Part shown: piece after piece, positions 47,356 to 56,388 of the stretch | How the letters are laid out: every line of letters begins with the position of its first letter | How positions within the stretch are numbered: the stretch's first letter is position 1 | NCBI RefSeq assembly: GCF_002374855.1 | Contig: NZ_NWVC01000001.1 | Coordinates: 372,001 to 436,000, forward strand | DNA from: Sphingomonas adhaesiva | GTDB taxonomy: Bacteria > Pseudomonadota > Alphaproteobacteria > Sphingomonadales > Sphingomonadaceae | Length of the DNA: 64,000 nt | Direction of reading: 5' to 3' | Translations under genes and position numbers: made by a program | Notes under the pieces: model-generated | What the model was told of the DNA's origin: nothing | Seen by the model: only the letters and a program-made list of their open reading frames with translations | Databases searched by the model: none

Positions 47356-47428
47356 TGGGCCCGGCAGGACTCGAACCCGCAACCTAGCCGTTATGAGCGG
47401 CCAGCTCTAACCATTGAGCTACAGGCCC
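47356..47428 (-). tRNA. tRNA with CAU anticodon, probably tRNA-Ile2 (AUA)
   Basis: 73-nt cloverleaf. The acceptor GGGCCTG pairs with CGGGCCC. The D arm is TAGCTCAATGGTTAGAGC, the anticodon loop CTCATAA, the T loop GGTTCGAGTCC, and the discriminator A. CCA is not encoded (CCG follows). CAU is shared by elongator tRNA-Met and the lysidine-modified tRNA-Ile2; the short D loop and acceptor favour Ile2 but do not prove it. It is not the initiator type. Confidence 0.88.
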
Positions 47429-47490
47429 CCCGTCGCCCTTCCCGTAGCGGCACGCGCCGCCCGCTGGCAAGGGTGCGTGCGGGCGGGCGC

Positions 47491-48507
47491 CTACCGCCAG
47501 CCCAGTGCGGGCGCGACATGCGTCAGGATGCTCTCGATCACATGCGCGTTGTAATCCACGCCCAGCTGGTTGGGCACGGTCAGCAGCAGCGTGTCGGCCT
47601 CGGCGATCGCCTCGTCGCCGCGCAGCTGTTCGATCAGCCGGTCCGGCTCGTCGGCATAGGAGCGGCCGAACACCGCCCGCATATTGTCGATCACGCCCAC
47701 CTCGTCGCGGCTGTCGCCCCGCCCGAAATAGGCGCGGTCCTGGTCGTTGGTCAGCGCGAAGATCGACCGCGACACCGACACGCGCGGGGCATGCCGGTGG
47801 CCCGCCTGCGCCCAGGCGTCGCGATACGCCCGGATCTGCCGCGCCTGCTGGACATGGAACGGCTCGCCGCCCTCATCGGCCTTCAGTGTGGAGCTTTGCA
47901 GGTTCATTCCCTGCTGCGCCGCCCAAACGGCGGTCGCATCCGATGCCGAACCCCACCAGATCCGTTCGCGCAGGCCCGGCGAATGCGGCTCGATACGCAA
48001 CAGCCCAGGCGGGTTGGGGAACATCGGACGCGGGTTGGGCTTGGCGAACCCTTCGCCCTTCAGGATCGCCAGGAACACCTCGGAATGGCGCCGCCCCATG
48101 TCGGCGTCGCTTTCCCCCGCGGCGGGGGCGTAGCCGAAATAGCGCCAGCCCTCGATCACCTGTTCGGGCGATCCGCGGCTGATCCCCAGCTGCAATCGCC
48201 CGCCCGCGATCAGGTCCGCCGACCCGGCGTCCTCCGCCATGTAGAACGGGTTTTCGTAGCGCATGTCGATCACGCCGGTGCCGATCTCGATCCGCGACGT
48301 CTTCGCGCCGACCGCCGCCAGCAGCGGAAAGGGGGAGGCGAGCTGCTGCGCGAAGTGATGCACCCGGAAATAGGCGCCGTCCGCGCCTAGTTCCTCGGCG
48401 GCGACCGCCAGGTCGATCGACTGCAACAAGACGTCGCTGGCCGATCGCGTGGCGGACGTGGGGGAGGCGGACCAATGCCCGAACGAGAGGAAACCGATCT
48501 TTTTCAT
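47491..48507 (-). CDS. LLM-class (luciferase-like) flavin oxidoreductase
   Basis: 338 residues, single-domain TIM-barrel monooxygenase-like protein using FMNH2 or F420-type flavin. Recognisable segments are KKIGFLSFGHWSASPTSATR, ELGADGAYFRVHHFAQQLAS, IEIGTGVIDMRYENPFYMAE and GGRLQLGISRGSPEQVI. The substrate is unknown. A divergently placed AraC-type gene beside it would be the natural regulator but appears truncated. Confidence 0.9.
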   Translation of the reverse strand: MKKIGFLSFGHWSASPTSATRSASDVLLQSIDLAVAAEELGADGAYFRVHHFAQQLASPFPLLAAVGAKTSRIEIGTGVIDMRYENPFYMAEDAGSADLIAGGRLQLGISRGSPEQVIEGWRYFGYAPAAGESDADMGRRHSEVFLAILKGEGFAKPNPRPMFPNPPGLLRIEPHSPGLRERIWWGSASDATAVWAAQQGMNLQSSTLKADEGGEPFHVQQARQIRAYRDAWAQAGHRHAPRVSVSRSIFALTNDQDRAYFGRGDSRDEVGVIDNMRAVFGRSYADEPDRLIEQLRGDEAIAEADTLLLTVPNQLGVDYNAHVIESILTHVAPALGWR

Positions 48508-48571
48508 GGCACCGATATAGGCGCGCCGTGGGCGCCTGCACGCCGTCGATCGTGAAACCGATCGTTTCGAC

Positions 48572-49228
48572 GTGGCGCGCGCAAAGGGCGCCAGCGCGCA
48601 GGCACCCTATCTCGCGCTGTCGCTGGCGATCAATCCTGCCGGGGTGACTGAACTGCTCGCCGAACAGGCCGGGGCGCTCGCCGATGCACCCGCCTTCGCC
48701 ACGCTGTCGAGGGCCGATCACGACCCGGCGCTGTGCGATCCTCTCAGGCGGCTGCTCGACCTGCTCGATGCCCCCCGCGACGCGCCGATGCTCGCGCCGC
48801 TCGTCCGGCGCGAGATCGTGTGGCGGCTATGGGCCAGCGCGCTGGGTCCGGCGCCGCGCCAGGTCGGGCTTGTCGATACCCACGCCGCGCGGATCGGCCG
48901 CGCCACCGCCCACATCCGCGACCTTGACGCCGAGACCATGCGCGTCGCCGATCTGGCGGCGCTGGCCGGCATGAGCGTCCCCGGCTTCCACAGCCATTTC
49001 AAGGCGGTGACGACGATGAGGCCGGTGCAGTTCCAGAAGCAGGTGCGATTGCAGGAAGCCTGCCGCCGCCTGATCGCCGCCGAGGAGGTCGCCCGCGTCG
49101 GCTTCGCGATCGGCTACGAGAGCTTGTCGCAGTTCAGCCGCGACTATCGCCGCCTGTTCGGCGCGCCGCCGGGCCGGGATGCCGCCGCGATCCGTGCACA
49201 ACTCGTGCCCGAACCGGCGCTGCCGTGA
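48572..49228 (+). pseudogene. AraC-family regulator lacking its N-terminus
   Basis: The reading frame gives at most 218 residues. It contains the second half of the AraC_N sensor domain (PYLALSLAINPAGVTELLAE, GLVDTHAARIGRATAHIRDL) and a complete AraC HTH pair (VADLAALAGMSVPGFHSHFK, ARVGFAIGYESLSQFSRDYR). Family members have about 80 more residues before the PYLAL segment. Upstream in this frame a TAG occurs at 48518-48520, and the divergent oxidoreductase gene starts immediately beyond. The GTG used here has no ribosome site. The gene is probably a 5'-deleted remnant, though a functional short form is not excluded. Confidence 0.72.
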
Positions 49229-49231
49229 TAC

Positions 49232-49244
49232 TTGACTCCGTCAA
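49232..49244. promoter_or_regulatory. Inverted repeat upstream of the MarR-GNAT gene
   Basis: TTGAC-TCC-GTCAA is a perfect 5-bp inverted repeat 24-36 bp before the ATG, in an A+T-richer patch. Its size and place fit a MarR-type operator for self-control. TTGACT could also serve as a -35 box. Confidence 0.5.
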
Positions 49245-49267
49245 CTAATTGGGTCCAGCATGTATGC

Positions 49268-50185
49268 ATGGAAGACGCAGACGTCACGGCGGTCCGCCGG
49301 TTCAACCGTTTCTACACGCAGACGATCGGCGCGCTGGATGCGCGCTTCCTCGGCACCGATGCGAGCCTGCCCGAAGCGCGGCTGCTGTTCGAGATCGCGA
49401 CACGCGAGCCGGTCACCGCCAGCGTGTTGCAGGAGGTGCTGGGCATGGACGCCGGCTATCTCAGCCGCATGATCGCGCGGTTCCAGGCGCGCGGCTGGGT
49501 CGTTCGCGTGGTGCGCGAGGACGATGCACGCGCCCGCGACCTGCGGCTGACCGAGGCGGGACGCAAGGCCTTCGCGATCATCGACGAACGCCAGCGCGCG
49601 GCCGTCGGCGATCTGCTGGACGACGTGCCGGGCACGATGCGGCGCGACCTCGTCGAGGCGTTGACCCGCGCCCGCCTGCTGCTCGACCCGGCGTCGGGCG
49701 GACCGTTCCACATCCGCCCGTTCCGCACGGGCGAGCCGGCACTGATCGCCGCCCGGCAATCGGTCCTCTACGCCGAAAGCCACGGCTGGGGGCGCGCGCT
49801 CGAGGTGATCGAGGGCGAGGTGACCGCCGCCTTCCTGCGCGACTTCGATCCCGCCCGCGAGCAATGCTGGGTCGCGGAGATCGACGGCGTGATGGCCGGG
49901 GCGGTGTTCGTGACCGACGAAGGCGACGGCCTCGCCCGCCTGCGCCTGCTCCACGTCGAACCGTTCGCACGGCGGCGCGGGATTGGGGAGGCGCTGGTCG
50001 CGCGCTGCGTCGGCTTCGCGCGCGAGACCGGCTACACCGCGCTGACGTTGTGGACGCAGACCGTGCTGGAGCCTGCCCGCCGCATCTATGCCGCACAGGG
50101 TTTCCGCTGCGTCGAGACGGCGATGCACGACCGGTTCGGCGTGCCCCTCCAGGGAGAGACGTGGCGGCTGGAGCTGGCGGCGTGA
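49268..50185 (+). CDS. Fused MarR-type regulator and GNAT acetyltransferase
   Basis: 305 residues. The N-terminal half (about 1-140) is a MarR winged HTH (LFEIATREPVTASVLQEVLG, AGYLSRMIARFQARGWVVRV, wing EDDARARDLRLTEAGRKAF). The C-terminal half (about 150-305) is a GNAT domain with RLLHVEPFARRRGIGEALVA acetyl-CoA motif and ARRIYAAQGFRCVE. This fusion is a known bacterial architecture with unknown targets. The ATG at 49268 is chosen because the frame upstream runs into the operator. The next gene overlaps (GTGA). Confidence 0.9.
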   Translation: MEDADVTAVRRFNRFYTQTIGALDARFLGTDASLPEARLLFEIATREPVTASVLQEVLGMDAGYLSRMIARFQARGWVVRVVREDDARARDLRLTEAGRKAFAIIDERQRAAVGDLLDDVPGTMRRDLVEALTRARLLLDPASGGPFHIRPFRTGEPALIAARQSVLYAESHGWGRALEVIEGEVTAAFLRDFDPAREQCWVAEIDGVMAGAVFVTDEGDGLARLRLLHVEPFARRRGIGEALVARCVGFARETGYTALTLWTQTVLEPARRIYAAQGFRCVETAMHDRFGVPLQGETWRLELAA

Positions 50186-50739
50186 GCGGCGCCCTGACGA
50201 TCCGCGTGGCGGTGGAAAGCGATCTGGACACGCTGCGCGACCTGATGACCCTGGCGATCGAGCGTGGTCAGGCCGCCGTGCTGACACCCGCCCAGATCGT
50301 CGCGAGCCGCACCGTGATGGGGCTGGATACGCAATTGGTGCGCGACGGCACCTATTTCATCGTCGAGGAAGACGGCGTGGCGGTCGGCTGTGGCGGATGG
50401 AGCCGGCGCGCGACCCTCTATGGCGGCGATCACAGCGCGGGTCTGCGCGATCCCGCACTGCTCGACCCGGCCCGCGACGCCGCCCGCATCCGTGCGATGT
50501 ACACCCACCCCGATCATGTCCGGCGCGGGATCGGCCGCATGGTGCTCGACCGGTGCGAGCAGGCCGCCGCACAGGCAGGCTTCACCGCCGGCGAACTGAT
50601 GAGCACCGCCAGCGGCGAGCGGCTCTACGCCGCGTGCGGCTATCGCCCGCTCGAACGCGCCGACGCGGATGTGGATGGCGTTGTCGTGCCGCTGAACCGG
50701 ATGCGGAAGGTTCTTCATCCGGTCGTAACCGACGGGTGA
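50182..50739 (+). CDS. GNAT-family N-acetyltransferase
   Basis: 185 residues. Acetyl-CoA binding motif in MYTHPDHVRRGIGRMVLDRC; N-terminal IRVAVESDLDTLRDLMTLAI; C-terminal LMSTASGERLYAACGYRPLE. It is translationally coupled to the MarR-GNAT fusion and probably shares its function. The substrate is unknown. Confidence 0.88.
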   Translation: MSGALTIRVAVESDLDTLRDLMTLAIERGQAAVLTPAQIVASRTVMGLDTQLVRDGTYFIVEEDGVAVGCGGWSRRATLYGGDHSAGLRDPALLDPARDAARIRAMYTHPDHVRRGIGRMVLDRCEQAAAQAGFTAGELMSTASGERLYAACGYRPLERADADVDGVVVPLNRMRKVLHPVVTDG

Positions 50740-50782
50740 CCCGCTGGCCTGCGACTCCTGCGGGGCGGGCGCAGGATAGCTT

Positions 50783-51946
50783 TCAGACCGGGCAGGCAGC
50801 GGCGCGGGGCTGACGCCGGAACGCGAGCAGCATCGCCAGCGCGACGACCGCCATCGCGGCGCCTGCCAGCGATACGACGGGCAGGCCCAGCCGGGCGCCG
50901 ATCACCCCGCCACCCAACGCCGCGCCGATCGCATTGCCGAGGTTGAACGCACCGATGTTCATCGCGGAGGCGAGGTTCGGTGCGTCGGCCGCGGCATCCA
51001 TCACCCGCATCTGCAAGGGCGGCACGATGGCAAAGCTGGCGATGCCCCAGATCAGGATCGCGGCGGCAGCGGTGACGGGCCATTGCATCAGCACGGTGAA
51101 GGCTAGCAGCGTGACGGCCAGCGCCACCAGCATCAGCGTCAGCGCCCGGTCCACCGAGCGGTCGGCAAGCCGCCCGCCCCATGCGTTGCCGATCGTCGCA
51201 CCGACACCGAACAGCATCAGCATCGCGGTGACGTAGCCGGTGGAGCCGTGCGTCACGTCGCGCAGGATCGGGACGATATAGGTGAAGACAGTGAACACGC
51301 CGCCGAAGCCGATCGTGGTCAGCGCCAGCGCCATCAGCACCGGCCCGCGCCTCAGCACCCGCAGTTCGGCACGCATGTCGCCGCCCTCCGGCGGAGGCAG
51401 CGCCGGCAGCGCGAGGCGCAGCGACAGCATCGCGACCGCGCCCACGCCCGCGATCCCGGCAACGGCGGTGCGCCAGCCGAGCACCTCGCTCGCCCAGGTC
51501 GCCAGCGGCACGCCGCCGATCGTCGCGACGGTCAGTCCGGTGAACATCGCCGCCACCGCCCCGGCGCGCTTGTCCGCCGGCACCAGCCCGGCTGCCACCA
51601 CCGATCCGACGCCGAAGAAGGCGCCGTGGTTGAACGAGGTGACGACCCGCGCCGCCATCAGCATCCAGTATCCGTCCGCCACCGCCGACAGCGCGTTGCC
51701 GAGCGTGAAGATGCCCATCAGCGCGATCAGCAGCGTCCGCCGGTCGATTCGCCCGGTGGTCAGCGTCATCAGCGGCGCGCCGATCAGCACGCCCATCGCA
51801 TAGGCGCTGACCAGCAGGCCGGCGGCGGGGATCGACACGCCGAGGTCGCCGGCGATGCCCGGCAGCATACCCATCGGCGCGAATTCAGTCACGCCGATAC
51901 CGAACGCGCCGATCGCCAGCGCCAGAAGAGGGGGATTGAGACGCAC
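50783..51946 (-). CDS. MFS drug/sugar efflux transporter (DHA1, AraJ-like)
   Basis: 387 residues, 12 membrane segments. Typical features are FGIGVTEFAPMGMLPGIAGD, LTTGRIDRRTLLIALMGIFT (motif A), FNHGAFFGVGSVVAAGLVPA and SAMNIGAFNLGNAIGAALGG. A GTG start with AAGGTGG upstream is chosen. It is divergent from a LysR regulator, its probable controller. Confidence 0.9.
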   Translation of the reverse strand: MRLNPPLLALAIGAFGIGVTEFAPMGMLPGIAGDLGVSIPAAGLLVSAYAMGVLIGAPLMTLTTGRIDRRTLLIALMGIFTLGNALSAVADGYWMLMAARVVTSFNHGAFFGVGSVVAAGLVPADKRAGAVAAMFTGLTVATIGGVPLATWASEVLGWRTAVAGIAGVGAVAMLSLRLALPALPPPEGGDMRAELRVLRRGPVLMALALTTIGFGGVFTVFTYIVPILRDVTHGSTGYVTAMLMLFGVGATIGNAWGGRLADRSVDRALTLMLVALAVTLLAFTVLMQWPVTAAAAILIWGIASFAIVPPLQMRVMDAAADAPNLASAMNIGAFNLGNAIGAALGGGVIGARLGLPVVSLAGAAMAVVALAMLLAFRRQPRAAACPV

Positions 51947-52043
51947 GCGTCCACCTTTCGTTGTTGCGCCGCGTGAGATGATGGCTTGCGCGCCCCCCGT
52001 GTAGCCGCAGAATGGGACCAGCTCTTGTGCCTGGGAATCACAG

Positions 52044-52946
52044 ATGGACGTCACCGGACGATCGGGCGAGATGACGGTGTTCGCGACCGTTGCGGAACAG
52101 GGCAGCCTGTCCGCCGCCGCCCGCGCCCTGGGACTGACGCCCTCCGCGGTCAGCCGGATCGTCGCACGGATCGAGGCGCGACTGGGCGTGCGGCTGCTGG
52201 TCCGCACCACCCGCGCGCTGGCGCTGACCGCCGAGGGGCAAGCCTATCTGCGCGCCGCCCGCCGCATCCTCGCCGATATGGCCGAGGTGGAGGAGGCGAT
52301 CGCGGATCAGGCGTCGCCGCGTGGGCGGCTGCGCGTCACCGCCTCGCTGGCGCACGGACGGCTCTATGTCGTGCCGCTGCTCGGCGACTTTACCGCGCGC
52401 TATCCCGGCATCCTTGTCGACCTGAACCTGTCCGACCGGATCGTCGATGTGCTAGGCGGGCAGGCCGATGTCGCGGTGCGCTTCGGCCAGCTTGCCGACA
52501 GCCCGCTCACTGCGCGCAAGCTGGGGGAGACGGGACGGGTGGTGGTCGCCTCGCCCGGCTACCTCGCCCGGCACGGCACGCCGCAGGTGCCCGACGACCT
52601 GCTCGGCCACAATTGCCTGAGCTTCAACTTCCGCCGCGCCGAACCCGGCTGGCCGTTCCGCGAGGACGGGCGCGACCGGGCGCTGGCGGTGACGGGATCG
52701 ATCGAGGCGAACAACGGGGAGTCGCTGGCGCAGCTTGCCCGCGCAGGCGTCGGCATCGCGCGGGTCGGACGGTTCGCGGTCGAGAACGACCTTGCCACCG
52801 GCGCACTGGTGCCGCTGCTGGAGGCGTTCAACCCGCAGGACCGAGAGCCGCTCCACGCGCTGTTCGTCGGTGGGTCGACGACGCCGGCACGGGTGCGGGT
52901 GTTCGTCGACTTCATCGTCGAACGGCTTGCTGCCCGGGTCGCATAG
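52044..52946 (+). CDS. LysR-family transcriptional regulator
   Basis: 300 residues. N-terminal HTH (EQGSLSAAARALGLTPSAVS, then RIVARIEARLGVRLLVRTTR) and a LysR substrate-binding domain (GRLRVTASLAHGRLYVVPLL, DVAVRFGQLADSPLTARKLG). This belongs to the CrgA-like branch. Divergent to the MFS exporter with a 97-bp shared control region. Confidence 0.92.
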   Translation: MDVTGRSGEMTVFATVAEQGSLSAAARALGLTPSAVSRIVARIEARLGVRLLVRTTRALALTAEGQAYLRAARRILADMAEVEEAIADQASPRGRLRVTASLAHGRLYVVPLLGDFTARYPGILVDLNLSDRIVDVLGGQADVAVRFGQLADSPLTARKLGETGRVVVASPGYLARHGTPQVPDDLLGHNCLSFNFRRAEPGWPFREDGRDRALAVTGSIEANNGESLAQLARAGVGIARVGRFAVENDLATGALVPLLEAFNPQDREPLHALFVGGSTTPARVRVFVDFIVERLAARVA

Positions 52947-53059
52947 GGGGGCGGCTTTTCTCGCCGGGCGCGATGATGGCAAGTGACCGCAAGCCCGGGC
53001 ATGTCTCGGTCGTGAACCAAGAGGCGATCGACCTTGCGGCCGTCACCGCCCTCCGCCGG

Positions 53060-53382
53060 GAGACCGAAGGCGGCGATGCCTTCATGTGCCTCGGCACGGG
53101 TGCCGGCGTGGGCGATGGTCGCGGCTTAGCGATCGAGATGATCGCGCAGGACCGGCCCCGCCGCGTCGCCCGCTGCCGCCATCGCTGCCACATCGCCGCC
53201 ACCGCAGAACAGCCGCCCCGCGCCGGTCAGCACGACGCAGCGCACCGCCGGATCGTTCGCCACCGCGTGCCGCCTCGGCCAGCGCCTGTGCCATCGGCGG
53301 GTCTATCGCATTCCCCGCCTCGTGCCGGTCGAGCGTCAGCCACGCGGCCGTGCCATCGCGATGAAAGTCTGACCCCGCTCAT
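53060..53382 (-). pseudogene. Broken enoyl-CoA hydratase/isomerase gene
   Basis: The ATG overlaps the stop of the phosphotransferase-like gene (ATGA), as for an operon member. Reading needs two frame changes: MSGVRLS, then DGTAAWLTLDRHEAGNAIDP from 53357, then VANDPAVRCVVLTGAGRLFC (followed by GGGD) from 53263. A TAA at 53126-53128 follows. The same frame then resumes with TRAEAHEGIAAF (53101-53066), the typical C-terminal end of crotonases. About 140 central residues are missing. The start, the CoA-binding GAGRLFCGGGD and the extreme C-terminus remain. It cannot make an enzyme. Confidence 0.85.
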
Positions 53383-54461
53383 CGGCACGCCTCCATCGCT
53401 TCGCGGGCGAGGCGGGCGAGGCGTGGGAAGCTGGCGGCGCGGTCGCGGGCATGGGCGGAGGCGGCGGTGCCGCGGATCACGCGGCCCTTGATGCCGTGGA
53501 AGATCGCGGCCAGGCGGAAGAAGTTGAACGCGATATAGAAGTCATAGTTCGGGATCGACGCACGCCCGGTGCGCGCGCAATAGGCGGCGATATAATCCTG
53601 CTCGCCGGGGATGCCGAGCGCTGCGAGGTCCGCGCCCGCCAGCCCGGCGACGATGTCGGGCGGCATCCGGTACATCACCGCGTGATAGGCGAAGTCAGCG
53701 AGCGGGTGGCCCAGCGTCGACAATTCCCAGTCGAGCACCGCCAGCACGCGCGGCTCGGTGGGGTGGAAGATCAGATTGTCGCAGCGGAAATCGCCGTGGA
53801 CGATCCGCGCCTCGTCGTCGGCGGGGATATGCGCCGGCAGCCATTCGACGAGCGCATCCATGTCCGGGTCGCGCCCGGCGTCCGCATCATCGCGATATTG
53901 CGTCGACCAGCGCGCGATCTGGCGCGCGAAATAGTTGCCGGGGCGGCCGTAATCGCCCAGCCCGACAGCTTCATAATCGACTCGGTGCAGCGCTGCGAGC
54001 GTCGCGTTCATCGCGTCGAAACAGGCCGCGCGGCGCGCTCGCGGCACATCCGGGAACGTTGCGTCCCAGAAAATGCGTCCCTCGACCAATCCCATCACGA
54101 AGAACGGCGTTCCGATCACGCCCTCGTCGGCGCAGATGCCGTGGACCGGTGCGACCGGCACGTCGGTCTGCGCCAGCGCGGTTAGTATGCGTGCCTCGCG
54201 CAATACGTCATGCGCCCCCTTCAGCAGCGGCCCCGGCGGCTTGCGGCGCAGCACGTAAGCCGTTCCGGGGGTCGTCAGCCGATAGGTCGGGTTGGACTGC
54301 CCGCCCTTGAACTGCTCCACCGTCAGCGGCCCCGCGAAGCCCGCGACGTTCGCCGCCATCCAGCGCGCGAGAGCGGCTTCGTCGAAGCGATGCGCATCGC
54401 GCACCGGCGTGGTGCCCGCATTGGCGGACTGGCTCAGCGCCCCGGTAGTGGTGGCGGTCAT
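53379..54461 (-). CDS. Aminoglycoside-phosphotransferase-like kinase (ACAD10/11-type)
   Basis: 360 residues. APH fold with GQSNPTYRLTTPGTAYVLRR nucleotide loop, catalytic RIVHGDFRCDNLIFHP and metal-binding LAVLDWELSTLGHPLADFAY. Standalone relatives occur in acyl-CoA clusters and resemble the kinase domain of ACAD10/ACAD11, which phosphorylates 4-hydroxyacyl-CoA before its conversion to ordinary acyl-CoA intermediates. That role fits the two acyl-CoA dehydrogenases here, by inference. Overlaps neighbours by ATGA at both ends. Confidence 0.88.
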   Translation of the reverse strand: MTATTTGALSQSANAGTTPVRDAHRFDEAALARWMAANVAGFAGPLTVEQFKGGQSNPTYRLTTPGTAYVLRRKPPGPLLKGAHDVLREARILTALAQTDVPVAPVHGICADEGVIGTPFFVMGLVEGRIFWDATFPDVPRARRAACFDAMNATLAALHRVDYEAVGLGDYGRPGNYFARQIARWSTQYRDDADAGRDPDMDALVEWLPAHIPADDEARIVHGDFRCDNLIFHPTEPRVLAVLDWELSTLGHPLADFAYHAVMYRMPPDIVAGLAGADLAALGIPGEQDYIAAYCARTGRASIPNYDFYIAFNFFRLAAIFHGIKGRVIRGTAASAHARDRAASFPRLARLAREAMEACR

Positions 54462-55234
54462 CGCCCGCTCCATGCGGGAGCGCGCTTATCGGCAAAGGCC
54501 GCCGGTCCTTCGACCGCATCCTGCGACCCCATCATCGCCGCGATCGCGGGATAGTCCCATTGCTCGGTCAGGAAGCGCTCGACCGGCGTGTCGAGCCCGC
54601 GCAGCACCGCCTCCTTGGTCGCGCGTACCGACATCGGGCTGCACGCCAATATATCTCCGGCCCAGCGCCGTGCCGCCGCCAGCACATCGCCCGCGACCAC
54701 TTCGTTGACGAAGCCCAGCCGCTCGCCCTCCTCGGCGCTAACCCGTCGCCCGGTCAGCATCATCCCCATCGCCCGCTTCAATCCGATCGTGCGCGGCAGG
54801 CGCTGCAACCCGCCCGCCAGCGCCGCCAGCCCGACCTTCGGCTCGGGCAGCGCGAACACCGCGCGGGCGTCCGCCACCACGATGTCGCACGCCAGCACGA
54901 TCTCGAATCCGCCGCCCATCGCCACGCCGTTGACCGCCGCGATCATCGGCTTGGCCATGTCGAACCGCGACGTCAGCCCGGCAAAGCCAGACGCCGGGGT
55001 CGCCATCCCACCGCCCGATGCCTGCTGCTTCAAATCGTGCCCGGCGCAAAACGCCTTCTCGCCTGCGCCGGTGATGATCGCGACCCATTGGTCGGGATCG
55101 GCGGCGAAGGCGTCGAATGCGGCGGCCAGTTCCTCGTGCGCGGCGGCGTTCAACGCATTATGCGCCGCGGGCCGGTCGATGGTGATGATCGTCAGCCGCC
55201 CTTCGCGCGCGATCTTGATATGCCCGTGGCTCAT
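54458..55234 (-). CDS. Enoyl-CoA hydratase/isomerase
   Basis: 258 residues, crotonase fold. Oxyanion-hole segments are GAGEKAFCAGHDLKQ and VNGVAMGGGFEIVLACDIVV; the second catalytic region is FALPEPKVGLAALAGGLQRL. It probably hydrates a 2-enoyl-CoA made by one of the neighbouring dehydrogenases. Coupled by ATGA overlaps to the genes on both sides. Confidence 0.92.
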   Translation of the reverse strand: MSHGHIKIAREGRLTIITIDRPAAHNALNAAAHEELAAAFDAFAADPDQWVAIITGAGEKAFCAGHDLKQQASGGGMATPASGFAGLTSRFDMAKPMIAAVNGVAMGGGFEIVLACDIVVADARAVFALPEPKVGLAALAGGLQRLPRTIGLKRAMGMMLTGRRVSAEEGERLGFVNEVVAGDVLAAARRWAGDILACSPMSVRATKEAVLRGLDTPVERFLTEQWDYPAIAAMMGSQDAVEGPAAFADKRAPAWSGR

Positions 55235-56388
55235 TGCATCGCCTTCCAGTCGCGCCTGATCTTCTTGGCGAGGCTCCATTTGTGGACCTCGGTCGGGCCG
55301 TCGTAGATGCGGAAGGCGCGCACTTCGCGGAACACCTGCTCGACGATCGTGTCGCCGGTGACGCCCGTCCCGCCCATCACCTGTACACAGCGATCCGCGA
55401 CGCGCATCAGCGCCTCCGACACCGCGACCTTGGTCATCGAGCTTTCCACACCGCCTGGCTCGCCCGCGTCCAGCACGTCGGCGCACCAGTCGATCATCAG
55501 TTCGGCCTGTTTCAGGTCGATCAGATTATCCGCCAGCATGAAGCCGACGCCTTCATGGTCAATCAGTGGCTTGCCGAAGGCGTGGCGGCGGTTGGCATAA
55601 TCGGTCGCGATCTCGTTGGCGCGCACGCACGCCCCCAGCCAGCGCATGCAATGTGACAGCCGCGCGGGGGCGAGGCGGATCTGGGCATATTTGAACCCCT
55701 CGCCGCTGTGGCCAAGCATCTGATCGGCGGGGATGCGCAGGTTCTCGATCCGCACCACCGCATGGCCACCGGGCATCGACGAGTCGATCGTGTCCAGCAC
55801 CTGCTCGATCGTGATGGCCGGATCGGGCAGATCGACCAAGAACATGCAGGCGCCGTCTTCCGACTTCGCCATGACGATTCCGACCGCTGCACCCTGCGCG
55901 CCGGTGATGAACGCCTTGCGCCCGTTCACCACCCAGTGATTGCCGTCGAGCGTCGCGGTCGTCTGCATCATCGAGGGGTCCGACCCTGCACCGCCCTCGG
56001 TCGCAGGTTCGGTCATGAAAAACGCCGAGCGCGCTCTGCCCCCCACAAGCGGTTCCAGGAAGCGACGCTTCTGCTCCGGCGTGCCGACCTTGCCGAGCAG
56101 GTACATATTGCCTTCGTCCGGCGCGGCGGTGTTGACCGCCACCGGCCCGAGCGGGGAGAGGCCGGACTGCCGCAGGACGTATGCGGTCTCGCGTTGCGTC
56201 AGATGCGTGCCGTCGGCGAGAATGTGCGGTGTCAACACGCCTCGGGCACGTGCCCTTCCGCGCATTTCCGACACCATTTCGTCACTCGGGCCGTGCGCGG
56301 TACGGCGCGGATCGCGCTCGTACGGCACGATCTCCTCGCGCACGAACGTTGCCACACGCGCTCCGATGTCCTGCGCCCGCGCGCTCAT
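55231..56388 (-). CDS. Acyl-CoA dehydrogenase (ACAD10/11-like)
   Basis: 385 residues. FAD-binding segments are SAFFMTEPATEGGAGSDPSM and WVVNGRKAFITGAQGAAVGI. The C-terminal GTGVTGDTIVEQVFREVRAF and IYDGPTEVHKWSLAKKI are typical. The motif IYDGP-x-EVH places it with the ACAD10/11 and CaiA-like group. With the kinase-like gene, this suggests degradation of hydroxylated or branched acyl-CoA. Overlaps both neighbours. Confidence 0.92.
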   Translation of the reverse strand: MSARAQDIGARVATFVREEIVPYERDPRRTAHGPSDEMVSEMRGRARARGVLTPHILADGTHLTQRETAYVLRQSGLSPLGPVAVNTAAPDEGNMYLLGKVGTPEQKRRFLEPLVGGRARSAFFMTEPATEGGAGSDPSMMQTTATLDGNHWVVNGRKAFITGAQGAAVGIVMAKSEDGACMFLVDLPDPAITIEQVLDTIDSSMPGGHAVVRIENLRIPADQMLGHSGEGFKYAQIRLAPARLSHCMRWLGACVRANEIATDYANRRHAFGKPLIDHEGVGFMLADNLIDLKQAELMIDWCADVLDAGEPGGVESSMTKVAVSEALMRVADRCVQVMGGTGVTGDTIVEQVFREVRAFRIYDGPTEVHKWSLAKKIRRDWKAMQ

